Part shown: piece by piece, positions 47,038 through 56,217 of the stretch | Position numbering within the stretch: position 1 is the stretch's first letter | Layout of the letters: every line of letters begins with the position of its first letter | Assembly: GCA_017530365.1 (NCBI GenBank) | Contig: JAFXMK010000011.1 | Coordinates: 124,001-188,000, forward strand | DNA length: 64,000 nucleotides | Direction of reading: 5' to 3' | DNA from: Bacteroidales bacterium | GTDB lineage: Bacteria; Bacteroidota; Bacteroidia; Bacteroidales; F082 | Notes under the pieces: model-generated | Told to the model about the DNA's origin: nothing | The model's input: only the letters and a program-made list of their open reading frames with translations | Databases searched by the model: none | Position numbers and translations under genes: made by a program

Positions 47038-50000
47038 TGCTTCACGAATTTGATGGTTTTTTCACCCAAATCAAGGAAATACATTCCTGGAAGCAACGTC
47101 GAAACGTCAATTATAGAATTAGACATCGATCTCACCATCACTATTTGGCCCATCAAGTTCATGATACGGCATTCCGTTGAAGGTGTCGCACACACCGTCT
47201 CCACGTGCAACAGGCCATCGGTGGGATTAGGATAGATCACAACATCATCCGTTTCAACAACCTCCTCTGCATTATAAATATTATGGATGGCATCGCAATC
47301 CTCATCGCCGTTATGGTAAAGCAGGGCGTCACCCACCCAATAACAACGGAGACCATTTACCTCATAGTTGTTTTTGGTCATCAGTTTCTCAGGGAAGAAA
47401 TTGGCCATGTGACCGAGGCCAACGACAATTGACCCACTGAACACGTTACCTGTATCACTGATGTGTATTCGTCTGTAGTTCTCGCCGTCATATTCTAAAA
47501 CATCCACATCATCGACATGAACCGTGATCCGTTCCGACCCAACTTTAATATCCCACTCGTCTCCAATTTCAGCATTATAATCGTACAACAAGGTGAATTC
47601 TTCCAAATCTTTGTTCCACCAATACACTTTATGACCTTGTTCCTTGATGTATTCGTGAGTGACCTCAGTCCGTCCATCTTTGTCATAAATCTGGTTGGTG
47701 CGAACGACCACCTTAACCTTCTCATTATTGATGGTGGAGTCATTGGTGTATTCCAGATGCTGATAAGTGATGCCGCCGTTATCCATTTGAATTTCATAAT
47801 ACCATTCTGACATCATGGGAAAAACGGTCTCAACCATATTATAATGCATGCTGATTACAAACTGATTGACCTGGAACGAGGAATAGTTGTTCAGTTGCCG
47901 TTGCCATTCATACAGTCGTGAATCATTGAACAAGGACTGACCCGAAAATACATCCCATCCCCACTCGCCATCGACTTTCTTGCGAAAAGAGATGATCACC
48001 TTCTGCGTCTCATCATTATAATTATATAGGACCTTCTTAGTGATGTTCCAATCGGAGTTGTCGGCCGACCAAGAACCGGTTTGATATTCAACAACGCGAT
48101 TCTTGATGTCATAGACATAATGTGCAATGCTTGAATTGACCCAGTCGCCATCGCTGAACGTCTGTGTGATAATGGTGTCGGTTTTGTTGTTGGCAGTATA
48201 AGTATAGCTCTTCTGTGTTTGAGAGGTGATCTCTCCCGAATCGTTAAAGGAGAGTGTTTGCACATTTTGAATCCGGTAAGCATCGTCATAAACATTAGTG
48301 GTCACGGTGGACAACCTTAAATTATAATTACCACTATAGGCAGAATCTATCTGGGTTTTATTCCCGTTTTCATACGAATACCTATTGCGAGCAAATATCC
48401 TAGTTTCCCCGTCTTCGGTAAGATTTGAATCCTTTTGACACAGCCTGTGATTGATATAATAATAGTCATAATGACAATTTATTTCGTCATAATATTCGTT
48501 CCCTTTATAATGATCCAAACGCCTTATCTGATGATCGTCCTCGTAGGTAAAGGTAAGTAGCTCGGTTGTTACAGGGGGATCCATCATAAGTTGCTCATCC
48601 GATTTTCCCCACCCTATTGAAGCAGAGACTCTTGACGGTTTGGAAGGATACTCGAAGAAGAAAAAGTGGGTGTAGCGATAGTCATTGGGAAAGTAAAAAT
48701 GATCTAACTTGTCGTTTTGGTCATTATAAGTGAAATCAGAGACATATTCGGCTGTCACCAGATTAGCTCCATTGTACTTTCGTCCAACGACATGATCGGG
48801 ATAGCCGATGGAGTCGGTCATCACATAAGTAATGTCAAAGCAGGCTGTCAGGGAATGGTTTTGATTTAAGGTAAACGAATATTCATGATCATAGGAGACA
48901 ACAGCATTGCCGCTTTTCCAACAACCAAAACGATGGCCTTCATAGGGAATGGCACGAACCGTTGCTGTGGTTTGGTCACAATCCGTAGGCAAGAAAACAA
49001 TCTCGGCGGTTCCGAACTCTGCATTGTTGACATTTACTGTCAATTCGGGAGTGCCTAGGAATACACTTTGCATGTTGGTAAACTGCATCCAGTTAACATT
49101 GGCTAGAAATTGGTCCATGGAAAGGCAATTGACATAAACGGGAATGTCAGCGGGAACATTATAAAAGACAACGTGTTGCTCATTTCCATAGGGAGTGTTT
49201 TGTATAGGTGGTGTATGTGGCAGTGTTAAGGTGTTGCAATAAATAGTCTCCAGACCTATACAATCCATAAAAGCGGAATGGCCAATGGTTGCAACAGAAG
49301 AGCCAATAGTCAAGGAAGAAAGACTGGAGCAGCCTGAAAACGCTTCATTTCCAATGAATGTGCATTGATCAGGAATGACCAGCTCACCCGAAAGACTGCT
49401 GCATCCAAAAAAAGCTGTCTCAGGAATGATGTCAAGGTTTTCCGGGATGACCACTCCGGCAAGTCCTGTACAACCTTGAAAACAACCTCCACCTAAACTT
49501 ATTAAAGATGATGGTAACACCAAATCGCCATTCAGACTAGAACAGAGGCTAAAAGCCCCTAGCCCGATAGTCTCCAGTGTATTGGGTAAACTAATAGAAC
49601 TAAGGCTTGAACATCCACTAAAGGCAAGGTCACAAATAGTGGTTAATGAATCTGGAAAATTGACGGAAACCAGTGACGAACAATTACAAAAAGACCAGTT
49701 TTCAATAGAGGTGAGTCCGTTGGGTAGTACAACAGATTCCAAGGCGGTATCTTCGTAAAATGCAAGACTTTCTATATAGGTCACCGTGTTGGGTACCACC
49801 ACAGAAGTCAGTTCCAGACACTCCCTGAATACATCACCTTTTACTTTAACAACGGTATAAGTGTTTCCTTGATATTCCACTTGCTCAGGAATGATGACGT
49901 TACCTGTGGGTCTGGCATAACCCGTCCAACTTGGATAACCAGGTGCTACTAAGGCAACTTTATTATTTCCATCGGCTTCAATTTGATAATATAAGGTCTG

Positions 50001-50093
50001 TCCAGATGGGCAAACAGCGGAAAAATCGAAAGTCTGGGCAAAAACGGATGTGACGAATGTCATAAATACGACGATCGTGAAAAACTTTTTCAT
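47034..50093 (-). CDS. T9SS surface protein with BspA-type leucine-rich repeats
   Basis: 1019 residues. Signal peptide (1-19, SVFAQ), then BspA-like LRR_5 repeats (about 65-290: SLPNTLETIGLGAFSLCSSL, FIGNEAFSGCSSLSSLTI), a beta segment like Listeria-Bacteroides repeats (about 345-420, VRAIPYEGHRFGCW), a YD-like Tyr/Asn/Asp-rich region (about 430-740), one copy of the module shared with the 41187-44144 protein (about 760-920: YWWNKDLEEFTLLYDYNAEI, GLGHMANFFPEKL) and a T9SS type A tail (YPNPTDGLLHVET, GMYFLDLGEKTIKFVKQ). LRR_5 proteins in Bacteroidota are mostly adhesins. It heads the operon with TPR-HTH copy 1. Confidence 0.9.
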   Translation of the reverse strand: MKKFFTIVVFMTFVTSVFAQTFDFSAVCPSGQTLYYQIEADGNNKVALVAPGYPSWTGYARPTGNVIIPEQVEYQGNTYTVVKVKGDVFRECLELTSVVVPNTVTYIESLAFYEDTALESVVLPNGLTSIENWSFCNCSSLVSVNFPDSLTTICDLAFSGCSSLSSISLPNTLETIGLGAFSLCSSLNGDLVLPSSLISLGGGCFQGCTGLAGVVIPENLDIIPETAFFGCSSLSGELVIPDQCTFIGNEAFSGCSSLSSLTIGSSVATIGHSAFMDCIGLETIYCNTLTLPHTPPIQNTPYGNEQHVVFYNVPADIPVYVNCLSMDQFLANVNWMQFTNMQSVFLGTPELTVNVNNAEFGTAEIVFLPTDCDQTTATVRAIPYEGHRFGCWKSGNAVVSYDHEYSFTLNQNHSLTACFDITYVMTDSIGYPDHVVGRKYNGANLVTAEYVSDFTYNDQNDKLDHFYFPNDYRYTHFFFFEYPSKPSRVSASIGWGKSDEQLMMDPPVTTELLTFTYEDDHQIRRLDHYKGNEYYDEINCHYDYYYINHRLCQKDSNLTEDGETRIFARNRYSYENGNKTQIDSAYSGNYNLRLSTVTTNVYDDAYRIQNVQTLSFNDSGEITSQTQKSYTYTANNKTDTIITQTFSDGDWVNSSIAHYVYDIKNRVVEYQTGSWSADNSDWNITKKVLYNYNDETQKVIISFRKKVDGEWGWDVFSGQSLFNDSRLYEWQRQLNNYSSFQVNQFVISMHYNMVETVFPMMSEWYYEIQMDNGGITYQHLEYTNDSTINNEKVKVVVRTNQIYDKDGRTEVTHEYIKEQGHKVYWWNKDLEEFTLLYDYNAEIGDEWDIKVGSERITVHVDDVDVLEYDGENYRRIHISDTGNVFSGSIVVGLGHMANFFPEKLMTKNNYEVNGLRCYWVGDALLYHNGDEDCDAIHNIYNAEEVVETDDVVIYPNPTDGLLHVETVCATPSTECRIMNLMGQIVMVRSMSNSIIDVSTLLPGMYFLDLGEKTIKFVKQ

Positions 50094-50119
50094 GGCAATG
50101 GATGTATTGGTTGTTTTTG

Positions 50120-50151
50120 CAAAGGTATATGTAAAAACAAGCCCTTGTCAA
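50120..50151 (-). promoter_or_regulatory. promoter of the BspA-like T9SS / TPR-HTH copy 1 operon
   Basis: Minus strand TTG (plus CAA 50149-50151), 21 bases, TACCTTTG (plus CAAAGGTA 50120-50127), 26 bases before the start. The -33 sits in ACCTCTTGACAAG, closely matching ACCCCTTGACAAG at the promoter of the sister operon. Confidence 0.65.
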
Positions 50152-50261
50152 GAGGTAACAAGGACTTGTCTATGGCAAATAGATAATAGAAGAATGTTAT
50201 TTGATTGATTTTTAAATGATTAGAAATAAACAAATCTATGTACTATCTATTATATTGTCTA

Positions 50262-51785
50262 TTACTTCTTCGGCTTCAACTCGTCGAAAATCATCGTGCG
50301 GAGGTTATCGATCGGGACGCGTACCTGCTGCATCGTGTCGCGGTCGCGCACGGTGACGGTGTTGTCAACCAAGGTGTCGTTATCGACGGTGACGCACATC
50401 GGCGTGCCAATGGCATCTTGTCTTCTGTAACGTTTGCCAATGGAGTCTTTCTCCTCGTACTGGCACATGAAGTCGGCCTTCAGACTGTCGATGATCTCGC
50501 GAGCCTTTTCCGGCAGACCGTCTTTCTTGACCAAGGGCAGCACGGCTACTTTGTAAGGTGCAAGGATTGCCGGAAGCTTCAGCACCACGCGCTCCGAGCC
50601 GTCTTCCAGCTTCTCCTCGGTGAAGGCATTGCTGAACATGGCGAGGAACATGCGGTCGAGGCCGATGGAGGTCTCGATGACGTAAGGCGTGTAGCTCTCG
50701 TTGGTGTCGGGGTCGAAGTATTGGAGTTTCTTGCCCGAGTACTTGGCATGGGCCGAAAGGTCGAAGTCGGTGCGGCTGTGGATGCCTTCGAGCTCCTTGA
50801 AGCCGAAGGGGAAGTCGAACTCGATGTCGGTGGCGGCGTTGGCGTAGTGGGCCAGTTTCTCGTGGTCGTGGAAACGGTATTTCTCAGCGGGCAGACCAAG
50901 TGAGAGGTGCCAGTTGAGGCGTTCCTGCTTCCAGTGTTGGAACCATTCGAGTTCCGTGCCAGGGCGGACGAAGAATTGCATTTCCATCTGCTCGAACTCG
51001 CGCATACGGAAAATGAACTGACGGGCCACAATCTCATTACGGAAGGCCTTACCGGTCTGGGCGATGCCGAACGGAATCTTCATGCGGCCGGTCTTCTGCA
51101 CATTGAGGTAGTTGACGAAGATACCCTGTGCCGTCTCGGGACGCAGATAGATAGTGTCGGAACCATCGGCAACGCTGCCCATCTTGGTGGCAAACATCAG
51201 GTTGAACTGGCGCACGTCGGTCCAGTTGCGGGTGCCGCTGATGGGGCAGACGATTTCGAGGTCGAGAATCAATTGCTTGATGGCGTCAAGGTCGTTCTTC
51301 TCCATGGCGCCATACAGACGATGACTGATTTCTTCGATCTTGGCCTTGTGCTCGAGGACACGCGGGTTGGTGGTCACAAATTGTTCCTCGTTGAAGGCGT
51401 CACCGAAGCGCTTGCGGGCTTTCTCCACCTCTTTATTAATCTTCTCCTCAATCTTGGCCATGTAATCTTCTACGAGCACATCAGCGCGGTAGCGTTTCTT
51501 GCTGTCGCGGTTGTCAATCAAAGGGTCGTTGAAAGCATCGACGTGACCCGAGGCCTTCCAAGTGGTGGGGTGCATGAAGATGGCGGCGTCGATGCCAACG
51601 ATGTTCTCGTGCATCTGCACCATGGCTTTCCACCAATATTCACGGATATTTTTCTTCAGCTCTACGCCGTTCTGGCCGTAGTCATAGACAGCCGACAGAC
51701 CATCGTAAATCTCGCTCGAAGGGAAAATGAAACCGTATTCCTTCGCATGAGCGGTTATTTTCTTAAAGAAATCTTCTTGATTCAT
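50262..51785 (-). CDS. glyS: glycyl-tRNA synthetase (class II, alpha2 type)
   Basis: 507 residues from ATG 51785 (MNQEDFFKKI); the frame continues to 52070 but that extension overlaps the promoter and the divergent gene. Charges tRNA-Gly with glycine and ATP. Class II motifs: motif 2 FRNEIVARQFIFRMREFEQME, the FVRPGTE block, SIGLDRMFLAMF (motif 3 region) and an anticodon-binding C-terminus beginning APYKVAVLPL. The single-chain homodimer form is as expected for Bacteroidota. It stands alone. Confidence 0.96.
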   Translation of the reverse strand: MNQEDFFKKITAHAKEYGFIFPSSEIYDGLSAVYDYGQNGVELKKNIREYWWKAMVQMHENIVGIDAAIFMHPTTWKASGHVDAFNDPLIDNRDSKKRYRADVLVEDYMAKIEEKINKEVEKARKRFGDAFNEEQFVTTNPRVLEHKAKIEEISHRLYGAMEKNDLDAIKQLILDLEIVCPISGTRNWTDVRQFNLMFATKMGSVADGSDTIYLRPETAQGIFVNYLNVQKTGRMKIPFGIAQTGKAFRNEIVARQFIFRMREFEQMEMQFFVRPGTELEWFQHWKQERLNWHLSLGLPAEKYRFHDHEKLAHYANAATDIEFDFPFGFKELEGIHSRTDFDLSAHAKYSGKKLQYFDPDTNESYTPYVIETSIGLDRMFLAMFSNAFTEEKLEDGSERVVLKLPAILAPYKVAVLPLVKKDGLPEKAREIIDSLKADFMCQYEEKDSIGKRYRRQDAIGTPMCVTVDNDTLVDNTVTVRDRDTMQQVRVPIDNLRTMIFDELKPKK

Positions 51786-51813
51786 AGAATTGACTGATTG
51801 AAATAATTTGAGG

Positions 51814-51851
51814 CAAAAATAAGGATTTTTATGAAATAAAACGTATCTTTG
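51814..51851. promoter_or_regulatory. divergent -7 boxes for glyS and the RING/TerD-like gene
   Basis: Minus strand TATTTTTG (plus CAAAAATA 51814-51821) is 28 bases before the glyS start. Plus strand TATCTTTG (51844-51851) is 98 bases before the chosen start of the RING gene. No firm -33 elements were found for either. Confidence 0.45.
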
Positions 51852-51949
51852 CTTCGAATAAAGGTCCAAGCGAGGCTTACTTCTTCTATTTGATTTGGGG
51901 TTCGCCCCGAAATTCAGCTTCGCAATTACCTTATTTAAATGAAGAAAAG

Positions 51950-54223
51950 ATGAACGAACGAGTTCTACAAAAAGTTGCCCTACGCTATAGGGCAATTTTT
52001 TTGCCCATCGAAAGAGAAGGGCTGACAGGCCATTATGAACCGACGGTGCCAGTGATGGCTTTCGTAGCAAGGCTGAAAGAAAACGGCTACAGCGTGAGCG
52101 AGGAGCTCCTCCATGCCTTGACCAAGGTTCCAGCCAAAAAGCTGGGAGAGATCACCGCGATGATCAATGAAACTTTCCGGGTTGATCTCAACTGGATGCC
52201 TTTGGTAAAAGGATGGGACACCCCTACGGGTGAGACCCGCATGGACCATTTGATCACCTTCATAGCCAACTTTTTCGGCGGTGAGGAAGCCGGTCTCGAA
52301 GGCGTCACGCTACCCTGCGGTCACTTCATCCCCGATGGAACCTTCCCGTTGGAGCGCTACAACGGCTGTCCCTATTGCGGCACGTTGTTCGGAAGCGCAG
52401 GTTTCGTGTATCATGGCCAAGGCAGCAAGCTGAAAGAGCTAAGGTTGTTTACCTTGGAAGACAAGGAACAACTGTTCCGGGATCTGCTCTCCTCTCCCAC
52501 GCCTCTGGATGCCTCCCAACTGGACTCGTTGAAGCTGTTGTTGCAGGAATTTGAAGTGCCGGCAGACATCGAAATCCCCATGAAGGAGACCGCCATTGTG
52601 GCGATTAAGAGTGGGGAGTTAGGAGTGAAGAGTGTGGAGTTAGGAGTAAGACTGCTAAAGACACCGACAGACATCTTGAGGTATTTTTGGTACGAAAAGA
52701 CTGGACAGGTCAAGATCATCGAGCCAAAAACCTTGGTCGCGATGGCACAAAAAACCAACCGGCACCATTGGCTACCGGCCGATAAAAGCGAGCAGGCAGC
52801 CGCCCAAAAGCGCCAAGAGTTGAAACTCAAATACGACCGTAAGCACTGCCGTCTGGCCGCCACTTGGCTCAATGTCGTGCCGATGGACGCTCATCAAGCG
52901 GCAGAGAACATGAATCCCAAGCGCGGTATATGGGTGCGGATGATTCATGCCTTGCGGCTTGGAGAGTACTCGCGCAAGAAAGGCTTTGAGCATCTTGCCG
53001 AGATACTGTACGTTTTCTATCAACAAGACTATACCACTTGGGCAGGAAAGTTGGACCAGGCCCAAAAAGAAAACCGTGCCGATGAGGTGCTGAGGATGTT
53101 GACAGCCCGTCCTGGGATGTTTGCCAGATGCCTATTCTCCACCATGCTGCGTTTCGGCAAAGAAAAGACGTTGGCTGCTTTCGAGACCGTAACCGACACA
53201 ATGCCCGCCAGACTGGTGCTCTCGTTAGGCAATGCCGCTGATGGCTGGTTCGACACGGAACGCATCCGTGTGGCACGGCCCATCACAGGTGGCACCCATT
53301 CCGTTCAACCCCATCCCCTGTTGCAGCTGTACAACGAGGAGGAGCGCAAGGCCATGGCTAAGGCCGTCAACGACCTCTATGCCCACACCATGAAGAAACG
53401 TTTCGCCAGTCAGGTCACCTCCGCCAAAACCATCTACATCGATCCTCGGCTGTACGAAATCCCCGTCAGCGTAGGCGACCGCAGCAGTTCCATACAAGAC
53501 ACTTCCTGTGCCTTGCAAGGCACCCGTTTTCCCGTGGAAGGCGACAGCGTTCGGCTCTTCATGCATTGGGGCAAGGGACTGCCGGCACAGCATCTCGACA
53601 TGGACCTGAGCTGCGCCATCGCCATGCAGAATGGCAAAGTGATCGAATGTGCCTATTACAACTTGACGGCGCCTGGAGCGAAACACTCAGGCGACATCAT
53701 CCATATCCCCGACCAAGTGGGGGCGGCAGAATACATCGAGCTGAGCCTACCTGAACTCAAGAAGGCAGGTGCACGCTATGTCTCGTTTACCTGCAATGCC
53801 TACAGCAACGGCGCTTTGTCGCCCAACCTCATGGTGGGCTGGATGAACTCCGCCTATCCGATGACCATCTCCAACGAGACCGGAGTGGCCTACGACCCGT
53901 CGTGTGTGCAACATCTAGTGCGCATCAGCGAAGCCAACCTTAGCAAAGGCATGGTGTTCGGCGTGCTCGACGTGGCCGCCCGTGAGATCTACTGGCTGGA
54001 GATGCCTTTCATGGGACAGACTGTCCGAGATCTGGACCTAAAGACCATGGAGTCGCTGCTGAAACGGCTTCAGGAGAAGCTCAGCATCGGACAACTGTTG
54101 GATCTAAAACGAGAAGCACAAGGGCTCACCTTGGTCGATAATCCCGAAAAAGCAGATGAGGTTTACACCTACGAATGGGCATTGAATCCAGCCAAGGTTG
54201 CGGCTTTGTTAACGGAAAACTGA
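51950..54223 (+). CDS. RING-like / TerD-like domain protein (MXAN_6230/SCO0854-type)
   Basis: 757 residues from ATG 51950, preceded by GAAGAAAAG; the frame extends to 51890. Seen: a CGH...CPYCG zinc site with C123, H125, C140 and C143 in the setting GHFIPDGTFPLERYNGCPYCG (split), then a long helical region and a C-terminal beta domain (about 533-690, FMHWGKGLPAQHLDMDLS, AYYNLTAPGAKHSGDI, VSFTCNAYSNG) resembling TerD/CABP domains. I recall this combination as the MXAN_6230/SCO0854 RING family, linked by comparative genomics to tellurite-type stress systems. A 21-base duplication adds KSGELGV-KSVELGV at 220-233. No other ter genes nearby. Function untested. Confidence 0.72.
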   Translation: MNERVLQKVALRYRAIFLPIEREGLTGHYEPTVPVMAFVARLKENGYSVSEELLHALTKVPAKKLGEITAMINETFRVDLNWMPLVKGWDTPTGETRMDHLITFIANFFGGEEAGLEGVTLPCGHFIPDGTFPLERYNGCPYCGTLFGSAGFVYHGQGSKLKELRLFTLEDKEQLFRDLLSSPTPLDASQLDSLKLLLQEFEVPADIEIPMKETAIVAIKSGELGVKSVELGVRLLKTPTDILRYFWYEKTGQVKIIEPKTLVAMAQKTNRHHWLPADKSEQAAAQKRQELKLKYDRKHCRLAATWLNVVPMDAHQAAENMNPKRGIWVRMIHALRLGEYSRKKGFEHLAEILYVFYQQDYTTWAGKLDQAQKENRADEVLRMLTARPGMFARCLFSTMLRFGKEKTLAAFETVTDTMPARLVLSLGNAADGWFDTERIRVARPITGGTHSVQPHPLLQLYNEEERKAMAKAVNDLYAHTMKKRFASQVTSAKTIYIDPRLYEIPVSVGDRSSSIQDTSCALQGTRFPVEGDSVRLFMHWGKGLPAQHLDMDLSCAIAMQNGKVIECAYYNLTAPGAKHSGDIIHIPDQVGAAEYIELSLPELKKAGARYVSFTCNAYSNGALSPNLMVGWMNSAYPMTISNETGVAYDPSCVQHLVRISEANLSKGMVFGVLDVAAREIYWLEMPFMGQTVRDLDLKTMESLLKRLQEKLSIGQLLDLKREAQGLTLVDNPEKADEVYTYEWALNPAKVAALLTEN
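52607..52648 (+). repeat. in-frame 21-bp tandem duplication in the RING/TerD-like gene
   Basis: Two adjacent 21-base units, AAGAGTGGGGAGTTAGGAGT plus one base and AAGAGTGTGGAGTTAGGAGT plus one base, differ at two positions and encode KSGELGV KSVELGV. The GGAGTTAGGAGT wording is purine-rich and unlike the surrounding codon use. Confidence 0.85.
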
Positions 54224-54264
54224 AAACGGAGAACGGAAAACTTTCCGTTTCCCATTTTCCGTTT
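54211..54264. terminator. probable bidirectional terminator between the RING gene and queA
   Basis: AACGGAAAACTGAAAACGGAGAACGGAAA (54211 onward) is answered by TTTCCGTTTCCCATTTTCCGTTTATAA, giving a long imperfect stem with a perfect ACGGAAA-AC-TTTCCGT centre (54233-54248). It covers the ends of both convergent genes. The CGGAAAAC wording also resembles simple repeats elsewhere (37903-37920). Confidence 0.6.
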
Positions 54265-55360
54265 ATAATATCAGCATCGCGTCACCGTAAGCGAAGAAAT
54301 GGTATTCCTTTTCGACAGCTTCCTTATAGGCTTTCATCAAGAAGTCGTATCCGGCGAAGGCAGCCACTTCCATCATCATGGGTGACTTGGGAAGGTGGAA
54401 GTTGGTGATCATAGCGTTCGCCACAGAGAAGGTGTAAGGCGGGAAGATGAACTTGTTGGTCCAGCCATTGAAAGGCTTGATCTTGCCAGAGATGGTCTGT
54501 GCCGTCTCCAGTGCCTTCATCGTGGTGGTACCCACGGCAATGACGTTGTTATGGCGTCTGTTGGCCTCGTTTACCATGTCGCAGCAGGCCTGATCGACGT
54601 ACATCTCCTCCGAATCACATTTGTGCTTGGTGAGGTCTTCCACTTCGATCTCACGGAAGTTGCCCATGCCAGGATGCAGGGTGAGTTCAGCAAACGAGGC
54701 GCCCAGAATTTCAAGGCGTTTCATGAGGATCTTGCTGAAATGCATGCCAGCCGACGGCGCCGACACGGCACCTTCTACCTTGGCGTAGATGGTCTGGAAA
54801 TAATCCTTGTCGTATTCCTCGATCTCGCTCTTTTCAATACCCTCAGGAACATCCACATTTTCACGGATATCCAATATTTCCTTTGGCAACGGAGTCTTGC
54901 CCAATGAGAAGATTTTCTCCTTGAACTCGTCGTGAGTGCCGTCGAACAGGAAACGCAGGGTACGGCCACGAGTCGTGGTGTTGTCGATGACTTCAGCCAC
55001 GAGCTCCTCTCCTTCTTCAACACCGAAATACAGCTTGTTGCCGATACGTATCTTACGAGCGGGATCCACGAGCACGTCCCACAGGCGGCTCTCATGGTTC
55101 AGCTCACGAAGCAACAGCACCTCGATCTTGGCGCCGGTCTTTTCCTTTTCGCCATAAAGGCGGGCAGGAAACACCTTGGTGTTGTTGATCACGAAGACAT
55201 CGCCATCTTTCACATAATTCACCAAATCCTTAAATACACGATGTTCGATGGTCTTGGTTCTGCGGTCCAGCACCATCAATTTGGCTTCGTCACGGTTTGG
55301 TTGGGGATACAGCGCAATAAGCTTTTGCGGCAGGTTGAATTTAAACTGGGATAATTTCAT
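54263..55360 (-). CDS. queA: S-adenosylmethionine:tRNA ribosyltransferase-isomerase
   Basis: 365 residues from ATG 55360 ([19 protein letters not shown]), the usual start; the frame extends to 55411 through the promoter. QueA moves the ribosyl part of SAM onto preQ1 in tRNA in queuosine synthesis. Seen: [43 protein letters not shown] and [18 protein letters not shown]. It is the last gene of the ftsX-DUF3098-uppP-truB-queA group typical of Bacteroidota, and also has its own promoter. Confidence 0.96.
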   Translation of the reverse strand: MKLSQFKFNLPQKLIALYPQPNRDEAKLMVLDRRTKTIEHRVFKDLVNYVKDGDVFVINNTKVFPARLYGEKEKTGAKIEVLLLRELNHESRLWDVLVDPARKIRIGNKLYFGVEEGEELVAEVIDNTTTRGRTLRFLFDGTHDEFKEKIFSLGKTPLPKEILDIRENVDVPEGIEKSEIEEYDKDYFQTIYAKVEGAVSAPSAGMHFSKILMKRLEILGASFAELTLHPGMGNFREIEVEDLTKHKCDSEEMYVDQACCDMVNEANRRHNNVIAVGTTTMKALETAQTISGKIKPFNGWTNKFIFPPYTFSVANAMITNFHLPKSPMMMEVAAFAGYDFLMKAYKEAVEKEYHFFAYGDAMLIL

Positions 55361-55380
55361 TTGTATCGTAATTTTCGGCG

Positions 55381-55411
55381 CAAATATACATCGCCAACTA
55401 AGTTTTGTCAA
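55381..55411 (-). promoter_or_regulatory. promoter of queA
   Basis: Minus strand TTG (plus CAA 55409-55411), 20 bases, TATATTTG (plus CAAATATA 55381-55388) followed by C, 20 bases before the ATG. Ideal match, so queA can be expressed apart from truB. Confidence 0.75.
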
Positions 55412-55427
55412 GTAAATCTTTTAACTT

Positions 55428-56147
55428 TCAGCTCTCAGCTTTCAGCTTCCTATACTCCTCGCCCGATTCAATGATCGCTTGTTTGAGGTCTTCGAGCTGC
55501 CAAGCGTCTTCCACTTTGAAGTCGCCGATCCGGGTCCGTCTCAAGGTCTTCAGGCAGGCGCCGTTGCCCAATTCACGGCCGAAGTCATGGGCAAGGCTGC
55601 GGATATAGGTGCCTTTACTGCAAGTCACCTCAAAATCCAGCTCCGGGAAACGATCCATGCTGATCTTGAAGTCTTCGATATGGATATCGCGGGCTTTCAG
55701 CTTTATCTCCTCGTCAGAACGGGCATAGTCGAAAGCGCGTTTTCCCTTGATTTTGATGGCGGAATACTTTGGGGGATGCTGTTTGATATCGCCGATGAAT
55801 TTTTGTCGCGCCACATCTATCTGTTCAGCGGAGATACCTTCGGTGGGGAAAAAAGCGTTAGGCTCGCTCTCCAGGTCGTAGGTGGGTGTTGTTTGACCAA
55901 GGATCATGGTTCCTGTATAGGTCTTGATCTGCGCTTGGAAATCCTCAATTTGTTTGGTCATCGGACCGGTGCATAGGATGAGAAGTCCAGTGGCCAAGGG
56001 ATCAAGGGTGCCTGCATGGCCCACCTTGAGTTTACGAATGCCATAAAAGCGCATGAACAGGGAACGGATAAAGTTCACCGTATCGAACGAAGTCCAATCC
56101 AAGGGCTTGTCGATCAGAAACACCGTACCTTCATCAGGGTAAAACAT
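55428..56147 (-). CDS. truB: tRNA pseudouridine(55) synthase
   Basis: 239 residues. Makes pseudouridine 55 in the T-arm of tRNAs. Seen: the start VFLIDKPLDWTSFD, the catalytic block VGHAGTLDPLATGLLILCTG (Asp is the nucleophile) and the C-terminal part CSKGTYIRSLAHDFGRELG. Somewhat short because it lacks a full PUA extension, as is common in this phylum. The final residues (EYRKLKAES) are encoded by a repetitive TCAGCTCTCAGCTTTCAGC stretch, possibly another captured simple repeat. Confidence 0.95.
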   Translation of the reverse strand: MFYPDEGTVFLIDKPLDWTSFDTVNFIRSLFMRFYGIRKLKVGHAGTLDPLATGLLILCTGPMTKQIEDFQAQIKTYTGTMILGQTTPTYDLESEPNAFFPTEGISAEQIDVARQKFIGDIKQHPPKYSAIKIKGKRAFDYARSDEEIKLKARDIHIEDFKISMDRFPELDFEVTCSKGTYIRSLAHDFGRELGNGACLKTLRRTRIGDFKVEDAWQLEDLKQAIIESGEEYRKLKAES

Positions 56148-56162
56148 ATTCTCTTGAAGTTT

Positions 56163-56217
56163 GGACGCGGGACACGAGACTTCGGGATCCGCGTCCTTTA
56201 GTCCCGTGTCTCGTGTC
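56163..56217. repeat. compound inverted repeat between uppP and truB
   Basis: Two nested-register pairs: GGACGCGG (56163-56170) with CCGCGTCC (56189-56196), and GACACGAGAC (56171-56180) with GTCTCGTGTC (56208-56217). The arms interleave, so alternative foldings are possible. It fills the gap between the uppP stop and the truB start and could attenuate transcription or be a dispersed palindrome. Confidence 0.7.

Noticed and set aside
50579-51797. Frames inside glyS (50579-51037 minus and 50907-51797 plus)
   Set aside because: Out-of-frame shadows of glycyl-tRNA synthetase; Ser/Thr/Arg-rich low-complexity translations.
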